Part shown: positions 23,770 through 32,630 of the stretch, piece by piece | Layout of the letters: every line of letters starts with the position of its first letter | Position numbering within the stretch: the stretch's first letter is position 1 | Origin: Brachionus rotundiformis | Taxonomy: Eukaryota; Rotifera; Eurotatoria; Ploima; Brachionidae | Direction of reading: 5' to 3' | DNA: 64,000 nt | Assembly: GCA_016802295.1 (NCBI GenBank) | Contig: JAESIW010000124.1 | Coordinates: 62,001 to 126,000, forward strand | The notes under the pieces: model-generated | What the model was told of the DNA's origin: nothing | Databases searched by the model: none | The model's input: only the letters and a program-made list of their open reading frames with translations | Position numbers and translations under genes: made by a program

Positions 23770-24978
23770 ATGACCAAGATATTATCTATTCTTACAGTAT
23801 TTTTTTTTATTTTCGAGCTATATTTTAAGTGTGAACACCTTGAAGGTTATTTTAAAATATATAATTTTAAAAATAACATCAATAGAAATACATACAAAAT
23901 ATTCGAATGTATATTCAAAAGCTTGAAAAATGATAGTTTGAAAATAGTTGTGGTAAAAGATAATAATTGCCAAATAATTACAGAATGTAATCAAATTCCA
24001 ATAGAAAAAAGCCAAAAAGATTACATTTTATTCAGAAAGAACAAAGTAATCTTAAAATCTGACTCAAATTTTGAAGGTAAGAAAAGATTTTTTCAAAAAG
24101 TAAGCTTTTACTTTTAAAAAAAAGTTAAAATGACACTATCTGGCAATTCAGGAGCTATAAGATCTTTAGCAGTGCTGAATAATGGTGACTTAGCAAGTGG
24201 ATCTAGTGATACGACAATTAAAATCTGGAATATTGATACAGGTTGTGAAATAGTGACACTGAATGGTCATTTAGGTATTGTATTATCAATTGTAGTGCTG
24301 AAAAATGGTGATTTAGCAAGTGGGTCTAATGATACTACAATTAAAATTTGGAATATTTATAACAGAACTGAAAAAATGACACTATATGGTCATTCAGGTT
24401 CAGTTTTGTCACTTGTAGAACTTCAAAATGGCGATTTAGCCAGTGGATCTCAAGATAATACAATAAAAATATGGAATATCAATAATGGAGTTCTAAAATT
24501 GACACTTACTGGTCATTTGGGCTCAGTTTGGTCTTTTGAGATTCTAAAAAATGACAATTTTGCAAGTGGATCAAGTGATAAAACAATTAAGATTTGGAAC
24601 ATTAGTAATGGCAATGGAACTGAAAAATTAACACTAAGTGGTCATTCAGGAACTGTAAGATCTTTAGCAGTGCTGAATAATGGTGATTTAGCAAGTGGAT
24701 CTAGTGATACGACAATTAAAATCTGGAATATTATTAATGGTACTGAAAAGATGACACTGAGTGGTCATTCAGGTACAGTTATATCTTTAAAAGTCCTTAA
24801 AAATGGTGATTTAGCAAGTGGATCTGAAGATAAAACCATTAAAATTTGGAATGTTTATAACAGAACTGAAATAATGACTCTAAATGATCATTCTGGTTGG
24901 ATAAGATCTATCGTAGTACTCCAAAATGGCGATTTAGCAAGTGGATCTGATGATAACACAGTCAAAATTTGGAATTAA
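23770..24978 (+). CDS. Secreted PAN-like/WD40 propeller protein, copy 1
   Basis: This is a two-exon gene. Exon 1 (23770-24076) encodes a signal peptide (hydrophobic core ILTVFFFIFELYF) and a domain of about 80 residues starting LEGYFKIYNF with C-x14-NNC-x5-C (IVVVKDNNCQIITECNQI). The intron is 24077-24124 (48 nt, GTAAG to AAAG, phase 1). Exon 2 (24125-24978) encodes seven WD40 repeats of about 42 residues, each with a GH-like turn, NGDLASGS and IKIWN, and stops directly after the last W-N. The spliced protein is about 386 residues. Exon 2 begins with the outer strand that closes the ring, so it forms a whole seven-blade propeller. Blades 1 and 5 are almost identical in DNA. No transmembrane segment follows, so secretion is inferred. 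The function is unknown; binding of an extracellular ligand is plausible. An unframed alternative start at 24130 would give a propeller without signal peptide. Confidence 0.85.
24077..24124 (+). other. 48-nt phase-1 intron
   Basis: Donor G|GTAAG and acceptor AAAG|TT. Removing it joins the PAN-like domain and the propeller in one frame. The equivalent introns in the five sister genes (48-58 nt) lie at the homologous codon. Confidence 0.8.
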
Positions 24979-24984
24979 TTTTTC

Positions 24985-25845
24985 TGGGCACTAAATTTCT
25001 ACTTCACCAAATAATTATTAAATACTTCACCAAATAATTATTAAATACTTCACCAAAATAAATCACCAAAAAAATATTAAAAAATGAACCAAATAAATAT
25101 ATTTTTCATCAAAACAATTTTATTTCACCAAAAAAAATATTATTTTTTCACCAAATTTATTAATTGTTTTTAAACCAAAAAAATATTTATTTCAACCAAA
25201 ATAAAAGTTTTTATCACCAATAATAATACAAATATAACCAAAAAATAATTACTGAATTATCAAGGCTTGTTTTGCCTTTGCAGGTCTTCCAGCTTTTTCT
25301 TTTTCGTCGATAGGAATATTTTTCGCTGATAGTGGTATTTCACATTCAGGAATATTTATAATTTTTGATATACCAATTAAGTGCTTGCAAATGTTATTCT
25401 TGGTGTACCATCTACATGAACATTTTCCGTACTTGAAATCGACTATACTACATCATCACTAGTATCTTGATAAACAAGTACGTTTTCACTTGATGACGAT
25501 ACTGTGTTATCTTGAATCACCGTTGTTGCCATTGTATCGATTGAGTTTCAATTGATTTTTTAAGGATTTGTAGTAAAATAACATAACGAAAAATACTTTT
25601 TAATAATTAGGTTAAATTAAGATTAATCTGGTTTAGAAAACCATTTTGAATTGGTGATTTGATTTGCACAGGTAATTGTGATTTTTTGGTGTCAATTAAG
25701 AATAGATTTGCGGCAAATAACACCAATTAGGTGTTAAATTTTGGTAATCGAGTTTCGCCTTAGATTATATTTTTTTGGTGATATTCTTTATTATTTTAGT
25801 GAATAAAAAAAATATTATTGGTGAACGATAATTGTATGCCATTTT
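24985..25845. mobile_element. Element with inverted arrays of CACCAAA motifs
   Basis: From 25000 to 25260 the plus strand carries about ten CACCAAA/ACCAAAA motifs, including tandem TTCACCAAATAATTATTAAA units. From 25640 to 25830 the complementary TTTTTGGTG/ATTGGTG form dominates. Such subterminal arrays are typical of transposase-binding regions of DNA transposons. The interior holds a SWIM zinc-finger relic. The exact ends and the duplication could not be fixed. Confidence 0.5.
25249..25532 (-). pseudogene. MULE transposase C-terminal relic with SWIM finger
   Basis: The minus strand starts MATTVIQDN. After a stop and frameshift near 25445 it reads CSCRWYTKNNICKHLIGIS, a C-x-C-x(n)-C-x-H SWIM zinc finger. 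An AGRPAKAKQAL tail follows, ending at 25249. The finger closely resembles that of the MULE at 52390-54002 (CSCHYWQKNFKCKHTIGIS). The DDE part is absent, as expected for an internally deleted element bounded by the CACCAAA arrays. Confidence 0.6.
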
Positions 25846-26158
25846 TCTGCCTTATTAAATTTAAAAGCAATACTCATAAAAATTTTGATAATTTCATGTA
25901 TCAACAAAATTGTAGCTTTAATTTATTAATCATAATAAAAAAAGTTTTTAAAAGAGATAAATTTTTATAATATTCGTGTTCACAATCAATATGTTAAGGT
26001 CCAATGTGCAAATAGTCTTCCCATGATGATATTCTTACTTAATAATTTAGTAAATTAAATAAATCCAGCTACTGAAATGGGCTCGTTACTAACAACCGTT
26101 TCATAATTTAATTGAAATGAATCAATTTTTATTTTTTCGATATAGATGATCTGTCTCA

Positions 26159-26473
26159 ATAAGTCAAAATAGGAAAACAAAAAGAAACAGAGGATGGCCA
26201 ATTAAAACGAGAAAGGCTTTAGAAATGCAACCAGATGAAAGATTAACTACAGTATTAAGTTCACAAAAAAGATTAGCTTCTCCTGTTGAAATTGTAATCA
26301 AAAGAAATAGAATGACCTAGAATGTCGATGAAATATTGGAAGTAGAAGAAGAAATAAGACTAACAAGAAGCAGAGCAAACAATTTGATTAAATCAACTGC
26401 ACAGTCTGCAAGCCATTCAGCAACACAAGAAGTTAAAAGAAAAAGAGGTAGACCTAAGAAAATTGCCATATAG
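26159..26473 (+). pseudogene. AT-hook protein fragment
   Basis: The frame reads a first AT-hook-like motif (NRGWPIKTRKALE), a charged linker with one stop near 26320, then TRSRANNL and a C-terminal AT hook KRKRGRPKK before the stop. The C-terminal hook matches those in the MULE at 52.4 kb, so a transposon origin is likely. I cannot assign the family firmly. Confidence 0.35.
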
Positions 26474-26569
26474 TTATTTCGTTTTGTATTCTTAATTTTA
26501 CTCAAAAATTTCTTTTTACCTTGTTTATAAATCTATTATTCTTTTTTTTTATAATAATAATAACAATAA

Positions 26570-27250
26570 TAATGATAATGCTACGCTTAGGCGTGAAGTC
26601 TGTATTAATCAGACTGTAAGCAATATTAGTCACTCAATATGTTATCTAGTTAGTTTTTGAATAAGTTAATTGTTTTCGATTCAATTACCTCATTTGTCAG
26701 TTTGTTCCAATAGCTAACAACCAGACTTGCGCAAAAGTCAAAAAAAAAAGTCTTTTAAAGTCTAATAAAAGTCAAGTCTTTAACTTGACTTGAAATTGTT
26801 TTTTTTTTTGACTTGAAATTGTTTTGAAAAAATTTTTATTTTAAAACTAAAGTCATCAAAATTGATTTGAAACTTTTTTTTTCAAAAAAAAATATTTATA
26901 TTACTAAATGGGATCAAAAAAACAAGAATTCTAATATTTACTAAAAGATGGCGCTTTTCATTTATATTTTGAAACCACTAACCAGATGTTATTTTATTTT
27001 TTAAATTCAAATATATAAACAAATTTTTAAAGCGTCATCTTTTAGTAAATATTAGAATTCTTGTTTTTTTGATCCCATTTAGTAATATAAATATTTTTTT
27101 TTGAAAAAAAAAGTTTCAAATCAATTTTGATGACTTTAGAAAAGAAAATTTAAAGTCAAGTCATATGACTTGACTTGCTCTTGACTTGACGACTTGGTAC
27201 AACACTGCTAACAACTCTGTTAGTAAAAAAAATTATTATTATTATACCTC
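26570..27250 (-). pseudogene. LINE RT tail split by a hAT MITE
   Basis: The minus strand reads FFTNRVV from 27240 to 27208. After the MITE, from 26713 down, it continues SYWNKLTNEVIESKTINLFKN. This is the C-terminal end of a CR1/Jockey-like LINE protein. It ends in AAT-rich repeats near 26560. Removing the MITE with one copy of its duplication restores a continuous frame. Confidence 0.7.
26722..27207. mobile_element. hAT-like MITE, 486 bp
   Basis: It is flanked by the 8-bp duplication CTAACAAC at 26714-26721 and 27208-27215. Ends start CAGACTTGCGCAA and, on the other strand, CAGTGTTGTACCAA, both of the hAT type. Internal inverted arms of about 109 bp (26849-26956 and 27029-27137) make it largely palindromic. 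No transposase is encoded. Confidence 0.8.
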
Positions 27251-27259
27251 GGTTTTCTC

Positions 27260-27975
27260 AGAATATAATTTTTTTATTTCATTTAAAAAATAAATAAATA
27301 TTAATGTAAAAATTGCTATCATTTAAGTAATTTCGTAGCTTATTTAGAGATGAGGCCGTTTCAGTAATAACATGAGCCCATTTAAATTATTCCCAATTAA
27401 ATTGGCAATTTTAGGCTTCTGGCAAGGTGGTTTATTCACTTTTGGAATGCATATGTTGATTAGATACTGATTACAAGGATCGGGAAAGTATTCAGGGAAC
27501 TTCATGGCTAATAAACAAGTCTAGCTTATATTTTGTTTCTCAGTTAAAAAATGAAATAATATTTTATTTAAAAATCGGTAAGAAAATTTGAAAAAAAAGC
27601 AATAAGAAATTTTTTTTTTCTAACGATCTCCTCCATTATGGATATAACGTCGCTACCAAAGGTGATGCTTTATATTGGTCACAATTATAAACCCATTTTG
27701 CACACATGATATTTTCACATGGACATTTTAAGGCCTCTGGCTAGGCGATTTATTCACATGGTTAAAAATGGTACAATTGACTTTGTATTCAAAGTGTTTT
27801 TATATACTTATGGAATGTTTGTTATAAAAATTGAATATTTAAACATAAAATTTAAATTTCGAATTAATTTTAAAAAATTTATTTACATTAAAAAATATTT
27901 TTAAAGATCATTTATCACAAAGGTTTAAACCCAAAACAAAAACTTACAATATCATTATATTTTTTTGATTTAATT
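27260..27975. other. Spacer downstream of MAEA, no gene seen
   Basis: No supported feature. The 61-codon frame at 27719-27904 is low-complexity. Confidence 0.4.
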
Positions 27976-27978
27976 AAA

Positions 27979-29211
27979 TTAAAGAATAAACACTTTTTGA
28001 ATTTCACCAAAATCGAACTCCTCCTGACTCTTTGGACATCTTATCTTTCCATCATTTTCGCTCATTAGCTTAATTAGCGACTTGAAAAAGAAAAAATACT
28101 TTTTTTTTTTTACCAGAATAAAAATAAATTTTATTTTTACATTGTATCCATAAACATATCCATTTGGAAGCATCATTGGTTGGTTGTTTTCATTTATGAC
28201 TTCTCCACTGTACGAGTCAATAAGCTTTGAGTTAGAGCAGTAGGCAAAAGGCAGTGGCTTGGCAATTTGGTTGAAATTTGGATTGCAGACTGGACAATTG
28301 TGATTGATGGCAGCGGTGACTTTGTTGTAGCAGGTGGGAGTCTTGAGGGCCGATAAGCCTGACTGAAGTATGGTCTCCAGAGCAGACTGTTCTGGTATTT
28401 GGTTAATCTTGTAATTTTCCTGCTTGAATAAATTGTTCAAATAGGTCCAGCGGGAGTCGGACAGAAGCTCTTGGTTACCCAGACTGTCCGAACACTTGGC
28501 ATAAGCCAGCAATACCATGGACTTCTGCACGTCAATTAGCTGGGCTTCATTCAGATTGACAAAGTACTTTCTGGCATGGTGAACAGCGTCAAGACACTTC
28601 TGTTCTCGCACCAGCTCAACAAATTCCTGTTGCCTAAGCGCAAATTCAAGATTTGAGTTGATTTTTTTAAGCTTGGACTTGTTCTCATTGCACCAGCTGA
28701 GACACCGCTGGGTATCTCTGTTCATCAATGACTCGCAAATCTCTTTCTCTACCATGAACACGTCTATGTTGGTCATGTGCTTGAGATTTGCCCTATCTGC
28801 GAGAGCTTCGGCACTCTGGTAGTAAGAATTGCGCAAAAAGTAGTCTACCAGAATGCGGTCAAGACGCTTTTTGAGAAAATCCTTTCTTATGACCGGGTCA
28901 TCGGCGTTATGGTCTTTCAAATTGGTGATTCTTTTCTTCAAGATTTCCAATAGGTCTTTTTCTTGATTGCGCATTTCAATAGAGCGCTTTTTGACCAAGT
29001 GCAGCTTTTCGACCAAATTGCTGAGCGAAGCGAGCAGCTCGCTCTTCTGACCGAGTTCCACAGACTTGGTCAACTTGTCAACTTGGTTCATTGACTGGTT
29101 TATGGACGAGCAGTCTCGATCAATTGACTTGTGAACATTGCGGTAGAGCTTGTTCAGGTGTTCGTAGGGCACCTTAAGTGTTGAATGCTCAATTATTTTT
29201 AAATCATCCAT
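27979..29211 (-). CDS. MAEA: MAEA, CTLH/GID complex E3 ubiquitin ligase subunit
   Basis: Two coding exons, 29211-28141 and 28080-27979, give 390 residues, close to the 396 of human MAEA. In order there is a coiled N-terminal region, a LisH motif (about 109-141, DYFLRNSYYQSAEALAD), CTLH (about 150-207), CRA, and the degenerate GID-type RING with CPVC at 306-309 and the C-terminal CPKSQEEFDFGEIQKVFIL. MAEA (yeast Gid9/Fyv10 family) pairs with RMND5 to form the catalytic heterodimer of the CTLH ligase. The block MLPNGYVYGYNSL across the splice is the family signature. An ATG at 29211 fits the usual start. The gene has higher GC than its flanks and no sign of decay. Confidence 0.93.
   Translation of the reverse strand: MDDLKIIEHSTLKVPYEHLNKLYRNVHKSIDRDCSSINQSMNQVDKLTKSVELGQKSELLASLSNLVEKLHLVKKRSIEMRNQEKDLLEILKKRITNLKDHNADDPVIRKDFLKKRLDRILVDYFLRNSYYQSAEALADRANLKHMTNIDVFMVEKEICESLMNRDTQRCLSWCNENKSKLKKINSNLEFALRQQEFVELVREQKCLDAVHHARKYFVNLNEAQLIDVQKSMVLLAYAKCSDSLGNQELLSDSRWTYLNNLFKQENYKINQIPEQSALETILQSGLSALKTPTCYNKVTAAINHNCPVCNPNFNQIAKPLPFAYCSNSKLIDSYSGEVINENNQPMMLPNGYVYGYNVKIKFIFILVKKKKYFFFFKSLIKLMSENDGKIRCPKSQEEFDFGEIQKVFIL
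28081..28140 (-). other. 60-nt in-frame intron of MAEA
   Basis: On the minus strand it starts GTAAAAATA and ends TTTTTCAAG, lies in phase 0 after codon 357 (GYN), and has no stop codon. If unspliced it would insert 20 residues rich in F, K and I into the conserved GYN|SL junction of the RING region. Splicing restores the family sequence. Confidence 0.85.
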
Positions 29212-29787
29212 TCTGATTAATTAATAAAAAAATGTTTAATTTTAATTTTTAATTTTTATTAAAATTATCAAAAATATTCTTTGAAAAGCTCCGAGTTAAA
29301 TTGATTCATCTAGAATTGTGTAATCAAATTTTTAAAAGTGAATAAAATGGCAAAAAGCTTTTTGGTGCATTTCTAATTAAACAAAAAGTTAATAAGATAT
29401 TTTTAGTTAACAAAATATTGGACAAATCGGCACAAATAATTTTGATAAAAGATATCTGAAAGTCAAGCTTGGTAAAGCTTATCTCTTTTTTTATTATTTT
29501 TATTACCCTTTGAATTTAAATCATACTTTAAGCTTCTAATTAGAGAAAACTTTTTTGAAAACTAAAAATTGACTATGATGATCTATGCTGCATTTATTTG
29601 GTAATGCCAAACCTGCGGTGCAGATTTGATTCTCTTAAAATTGGGATTATTAACTATTTGCTAGATACGCGACTATTGGTAACCAAACATATAAGCTTGG
29701 ATTAAAGATAAACTAAAAATGATCTGATTTTTAAATGATTATTTATTTCTAAAATAATTTCTTTATCTAAATTTAATTAATAAACAT

Positions 29788-30995
29788 TTAATTCCAAATT
29801 TTAATTTTTCTATCTTTGGATCCACTTGCTAAATCACCATTTTGAAGCACAGCTAATGATCTAACCAACTCGGTATGACCAGTTAATGTCATTCTTTCTG
29901 TCCCATTGCTAATATTCCATATTTTAATTGTTTTATCATTAGATCCACTCACTAAATCTCCATTTTGAAGAACTGCAAGTGAAAAAACCAGAATGGCCAG
30001 TAAGATTCATTTTTTCAGTCCCATTGTTAATATTCCAAATTTTGATTGTGTTATCTTCTGATCCACTTGCTAAATCACCATTTTGAAGTACTTTTAAAGA
30101 CCAAATTGTTCTTGAATGACCAGCCAGTGTCGTTTTCTCAGTCCCATTGTTAATATTCCAAATTTTAATTGTGTTATCATCAGATCCACTTGCTAAATCA
30201 CCATTTTGAAGTACTGCCAACGAAATGACCCTATCAGTATGGCCATTCAGATTCATTATTTGACAGCCTGTGTCAATATTCCAGATTCTTATCGTGTTAT
30301 CTTGAGACCCGCTTGCTAAATGACCATTTTTTAGAACTTCTAAAGACAAAATTGTTCCCGAATGGCCAGTCAGTGTCATCCTTTCAGTACCATTAATAAT
30401 ATTCCAAACTTTAATCTTATAATCACTTGATCCAGTTGCTATGTCGCCATTATGCAAAACAGCGAGTGAAATTATCGTGTTTGTATGGCCAATTAGACTC
30501 ATTATTACACAACCTGTATCAATATTCCAAATTTTAATGGTTTTATCATCAGATACACTTGCTAAATCACCATTTTTAAGAACTTTTAAAGACCAAACTG
30601 TACCTGAATGACCACTCAGTGTCATTTTAACTTTTTTATTTATATATTAAAATATAAAAGCTCAATTTTTTACAAAAACATTTTTTACCTGTAAAATTTG
30701 AATCAGTATTTAAAATTAGTTTGTCTTTTTTAAATAAAAAAAAATCTATTTGGCTTTTTTCTACTGGAATTTGATTACATTTTGTAATTATTTGGCAATT
30801 ATTATCTTTGACCAAAACTATTTCCGAATTTTTATCTTTAAGGATTTCCAGCCCGCATTCATTTATTTTGTCTGTGTCACTATTTTTGCCATTGTTAAAA
30901 TCATATATTTTAAAATATCCCTCCAATTTATTAAACTCGAAATTTTGTTTAATTACATTAAAAATTAGCATGAACATTAAAAGAAGTTTATACAT
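29788..30995 (-). pseudogene. Secreted PAN-like/WD40 protein, copy 2, frameshifted
   Basis: Exon 1 (30995-30689, 307 nt) starts MYKLLLMFMLIFNVI (signal peptide) and encodes LEGYFKIYDF through CQIITKCNQIPVEKS. The start at 30995 is chosen over an upstream in-frame ATG at 31106 because a TATA-like box (31050-31060) lies between them. The intron is 30688-30631 (58 nt, phase 1). Exon 2 (30630-29788) holds seven WD40 blades, but a deletion equivalent to 5 nt near 29990, between HSGF and the following SLAVLQ, shifts the frame at the start of blade 6. Blades 6 and 7 then continue intact in the other frame to the standard W-N-stop at 29788. It is either a very recent pseudogene or an assembly error in a T run. 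The truncated product would lack two blades. Confidence 0.8.
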
Positions 30996-31049
30996 TCTTA
31001 ATAATCTTAATTTTTGTGATTCGACTAGACTCTTTTCAAGAAAAACGAA

Positions 31050-31097
31050 ATTATTTATATGAAAAATTAGTAAAAGCTTTATTTTCAAAAAGGAAAA
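31050..31097 (-). promoter_or_regulatory. Promoter-like module of copy 2
   Basis: On the minus strand TTTTCCTTTTTGAAAATAAA (ending near 31078) is followed by ATATAAATAAT (31060-31050), 55-65 bp before the chosen ATG. It corresponds to the module at 43429-43475. Confidence 0.5.
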
Positions 31098-31234
31098 CGT
31101 ACTCATTTTTGAACCTAAGATATTTAAAAGTGAATATAATAAACATTTAAAGAGGAAACTTTTAAAACATTCTGCCTTTTTATTTTAATGTTTTAATAAG
31201 AAACTTAAAATCACACCTGACGGAAACTAAAGGT

Positions 31235-31285
31235 AAAGTTTGGTGCAGTTTGTAGAGAAGTTCTTCAAAATGGCAATTTGGTAGC
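31235..31285 (+). pseudogene. Tiny WD40 blade remnant
   Basis: The reading GTTCTTCAAAATGGCAATTT, then GGTAGCA, encodes VLQNGNLVA, the core of the family blade. Only about 30-50 bp are recognisable. Confidence 0.3.
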
Positions 31286-31389
31286 AATAATAAAAGTAAT
31301 ATAAGTTACAACAAGCTAGCAAACTAGACTTGCGAAGATGGGAAACAGTAGGATCCTATTTATGGCAACTGTGGTATGTGATGTGTTTA

Positions 31390-31537
31390 GAGCACACTCA
31401 CTTCCCCAGCTCTGCCTTCATTCGTTGTAGCAGTATTATTCCTCGCCAATTGTCATATATTATTTTGTTACCTTTCTTTGGGAGTCTGACGATTAGGCCT
31501 TTTGACCAGTCTTCTGGTATGATTTGGATGTTATACT
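31390..31537 (-). pseudogene. Inverted 5' piece of a LINE reverse transcriptase
   Basis: The minus strand encodes IPEDWSKGLIVRLPKKG and YDNWRGIILL, the N-terminal RT block of a non-LTR retrotransposon. The following RT blocks start on the opposite strand immediately at 31538. The arrangement equals a 5' inversion. Confidence 0.75.
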
Positions 31538-32445
31538 TAGAGAAGAGCAAGCAGGTTTTAGGCAATGGAGAGGATGCATAGACAAGATATTTACACTTAG
31601 GAACATCATAGAACAAAGTCTAGAATGAAATAGCGCCCTGTATCTAAACTTCATTGACTTCAAGAAAGCCTTTGATAGCATACACAGAGAAACCTTGTGG
31701 GCTATATTAAGATCATATGGCCTACCACAGAAGATAGTTAACTTGATAAAATTCTTCTACGAGAATTAAGAGGGAAATCTGAGAGTTTCAAAGTGTGTAC
31801 AGCAGTCAGACAAGGGTGCGTTCTCTCTCCGACACTATTCCTAATATTGAGTGACTATGTCATGAAGAAAACAATTGTTAGTGCGAGAGGTATTCAATGG
31901 GGATTAACTGCAAAACTTGAAGACTTAAACTTTGCGGAAGATTTGGTGCTAATATCTAGTACAGAAGCAGACTCCGACCAGCATGGAAATCAAAAAACTA
32001 CAGCAAGGAAACAAAACTTAATCTATACAACAGTGTAGTAAAAGCAGCATTGATGTACGCAATTGAATGTTGGGGGATGAGCGAATCTGACAGAAAAAGC
32101 CTTAACACCTTCCACACTGGAAGCTTGCGGAGGATTCTCGGTATACACTGGCCTGAGACGCTGTCGAATGCTGACCTTTACAGAATGACAAAATCAGAGC
32201 CATTAAGTCAATGCATCAAGAACAAAAGGCATGTACTTAGAATGAAGGATACACGGATACCAAAAAGGGCCCTTCAATGGACACATCAAGGGCGACGTAA
32301 GGCAGAACGACCAGGAGTAACATGGAGGTCAACAATCACGAAAGAGCTCATCTAAATGAGAACGACATGGGGAGAAGCAAGGGTGAAGGCAAAAGATCGA
32401 CTTGAGTGGAAATCAAAAGTAATGACCCTATGCTCGAAGTGAATA
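31538..32445 (+). pseudogene. LINE reverse transcriptase and C-terminal region, decayed
   Basis: Successive blocks in shifting frames are REEQAGFRQWRGCIDKIFTL, LNFIDFKKAFDSIHRETLW, VRQGCVLSPTLFL, LEDLNFAEDLVLIS (the usual F-A-D-D has become FAED), then the post-RT part LRRILGIHWPETLSNADLYR and a TWRSTITKEL end. Stops at 31624 and 31767 and several frameshifts destroy it. The D to E change in the catalytic pair is a further lesion. It lies between secreted WD40 copies 2 and 3. Confidence 0.8.
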
Positions 32446-32544
32446 AGGAAAAAAAATAAAAATTTAATTTGATTTTTTAAGATATTGTAAAAAAAAGCAT
32501 AAAAATTAAATTTAATTAATATTTTTTTTTAATTTTTAAAAAAA

Positions 32545-32592
32545 AAGTGTTAATCAGTCTTATGACAATCTGTTTATTAACCTTGAAATTTA
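32545..32592 (+). repeat. R1 3' end, short copy
   Basis: AGTGTTAATCAGTCTTATGA, then CAATCTGTTTATTAACCTTG, matches the R1 terminal block with deletions. It lies 100 bp downstream of a LINE end in the same orientation. Confidence 0.5.
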
Positions 32593-32630
32593 AAGTAGTT
32601 TAAAGTTGTTTCTTGTTAAAATTTAAATAT

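Noticed and set aside
25004..25075. CACCAAATAATTATTAAA tandem units as a CRISPR-like or satellite array
   Set aside because: Units are short, irregular and mirrored in inverse orientation at 25640-25830, which fits subterminal transposon motifs better.
31106..31106. Upstream in-frame ATG for WD40 copy 2
   Set aside because: It lies before the TATA-like box. The ATG at 30995 gives the usual exon-1 length of 307 nt and a normal signal peptide.
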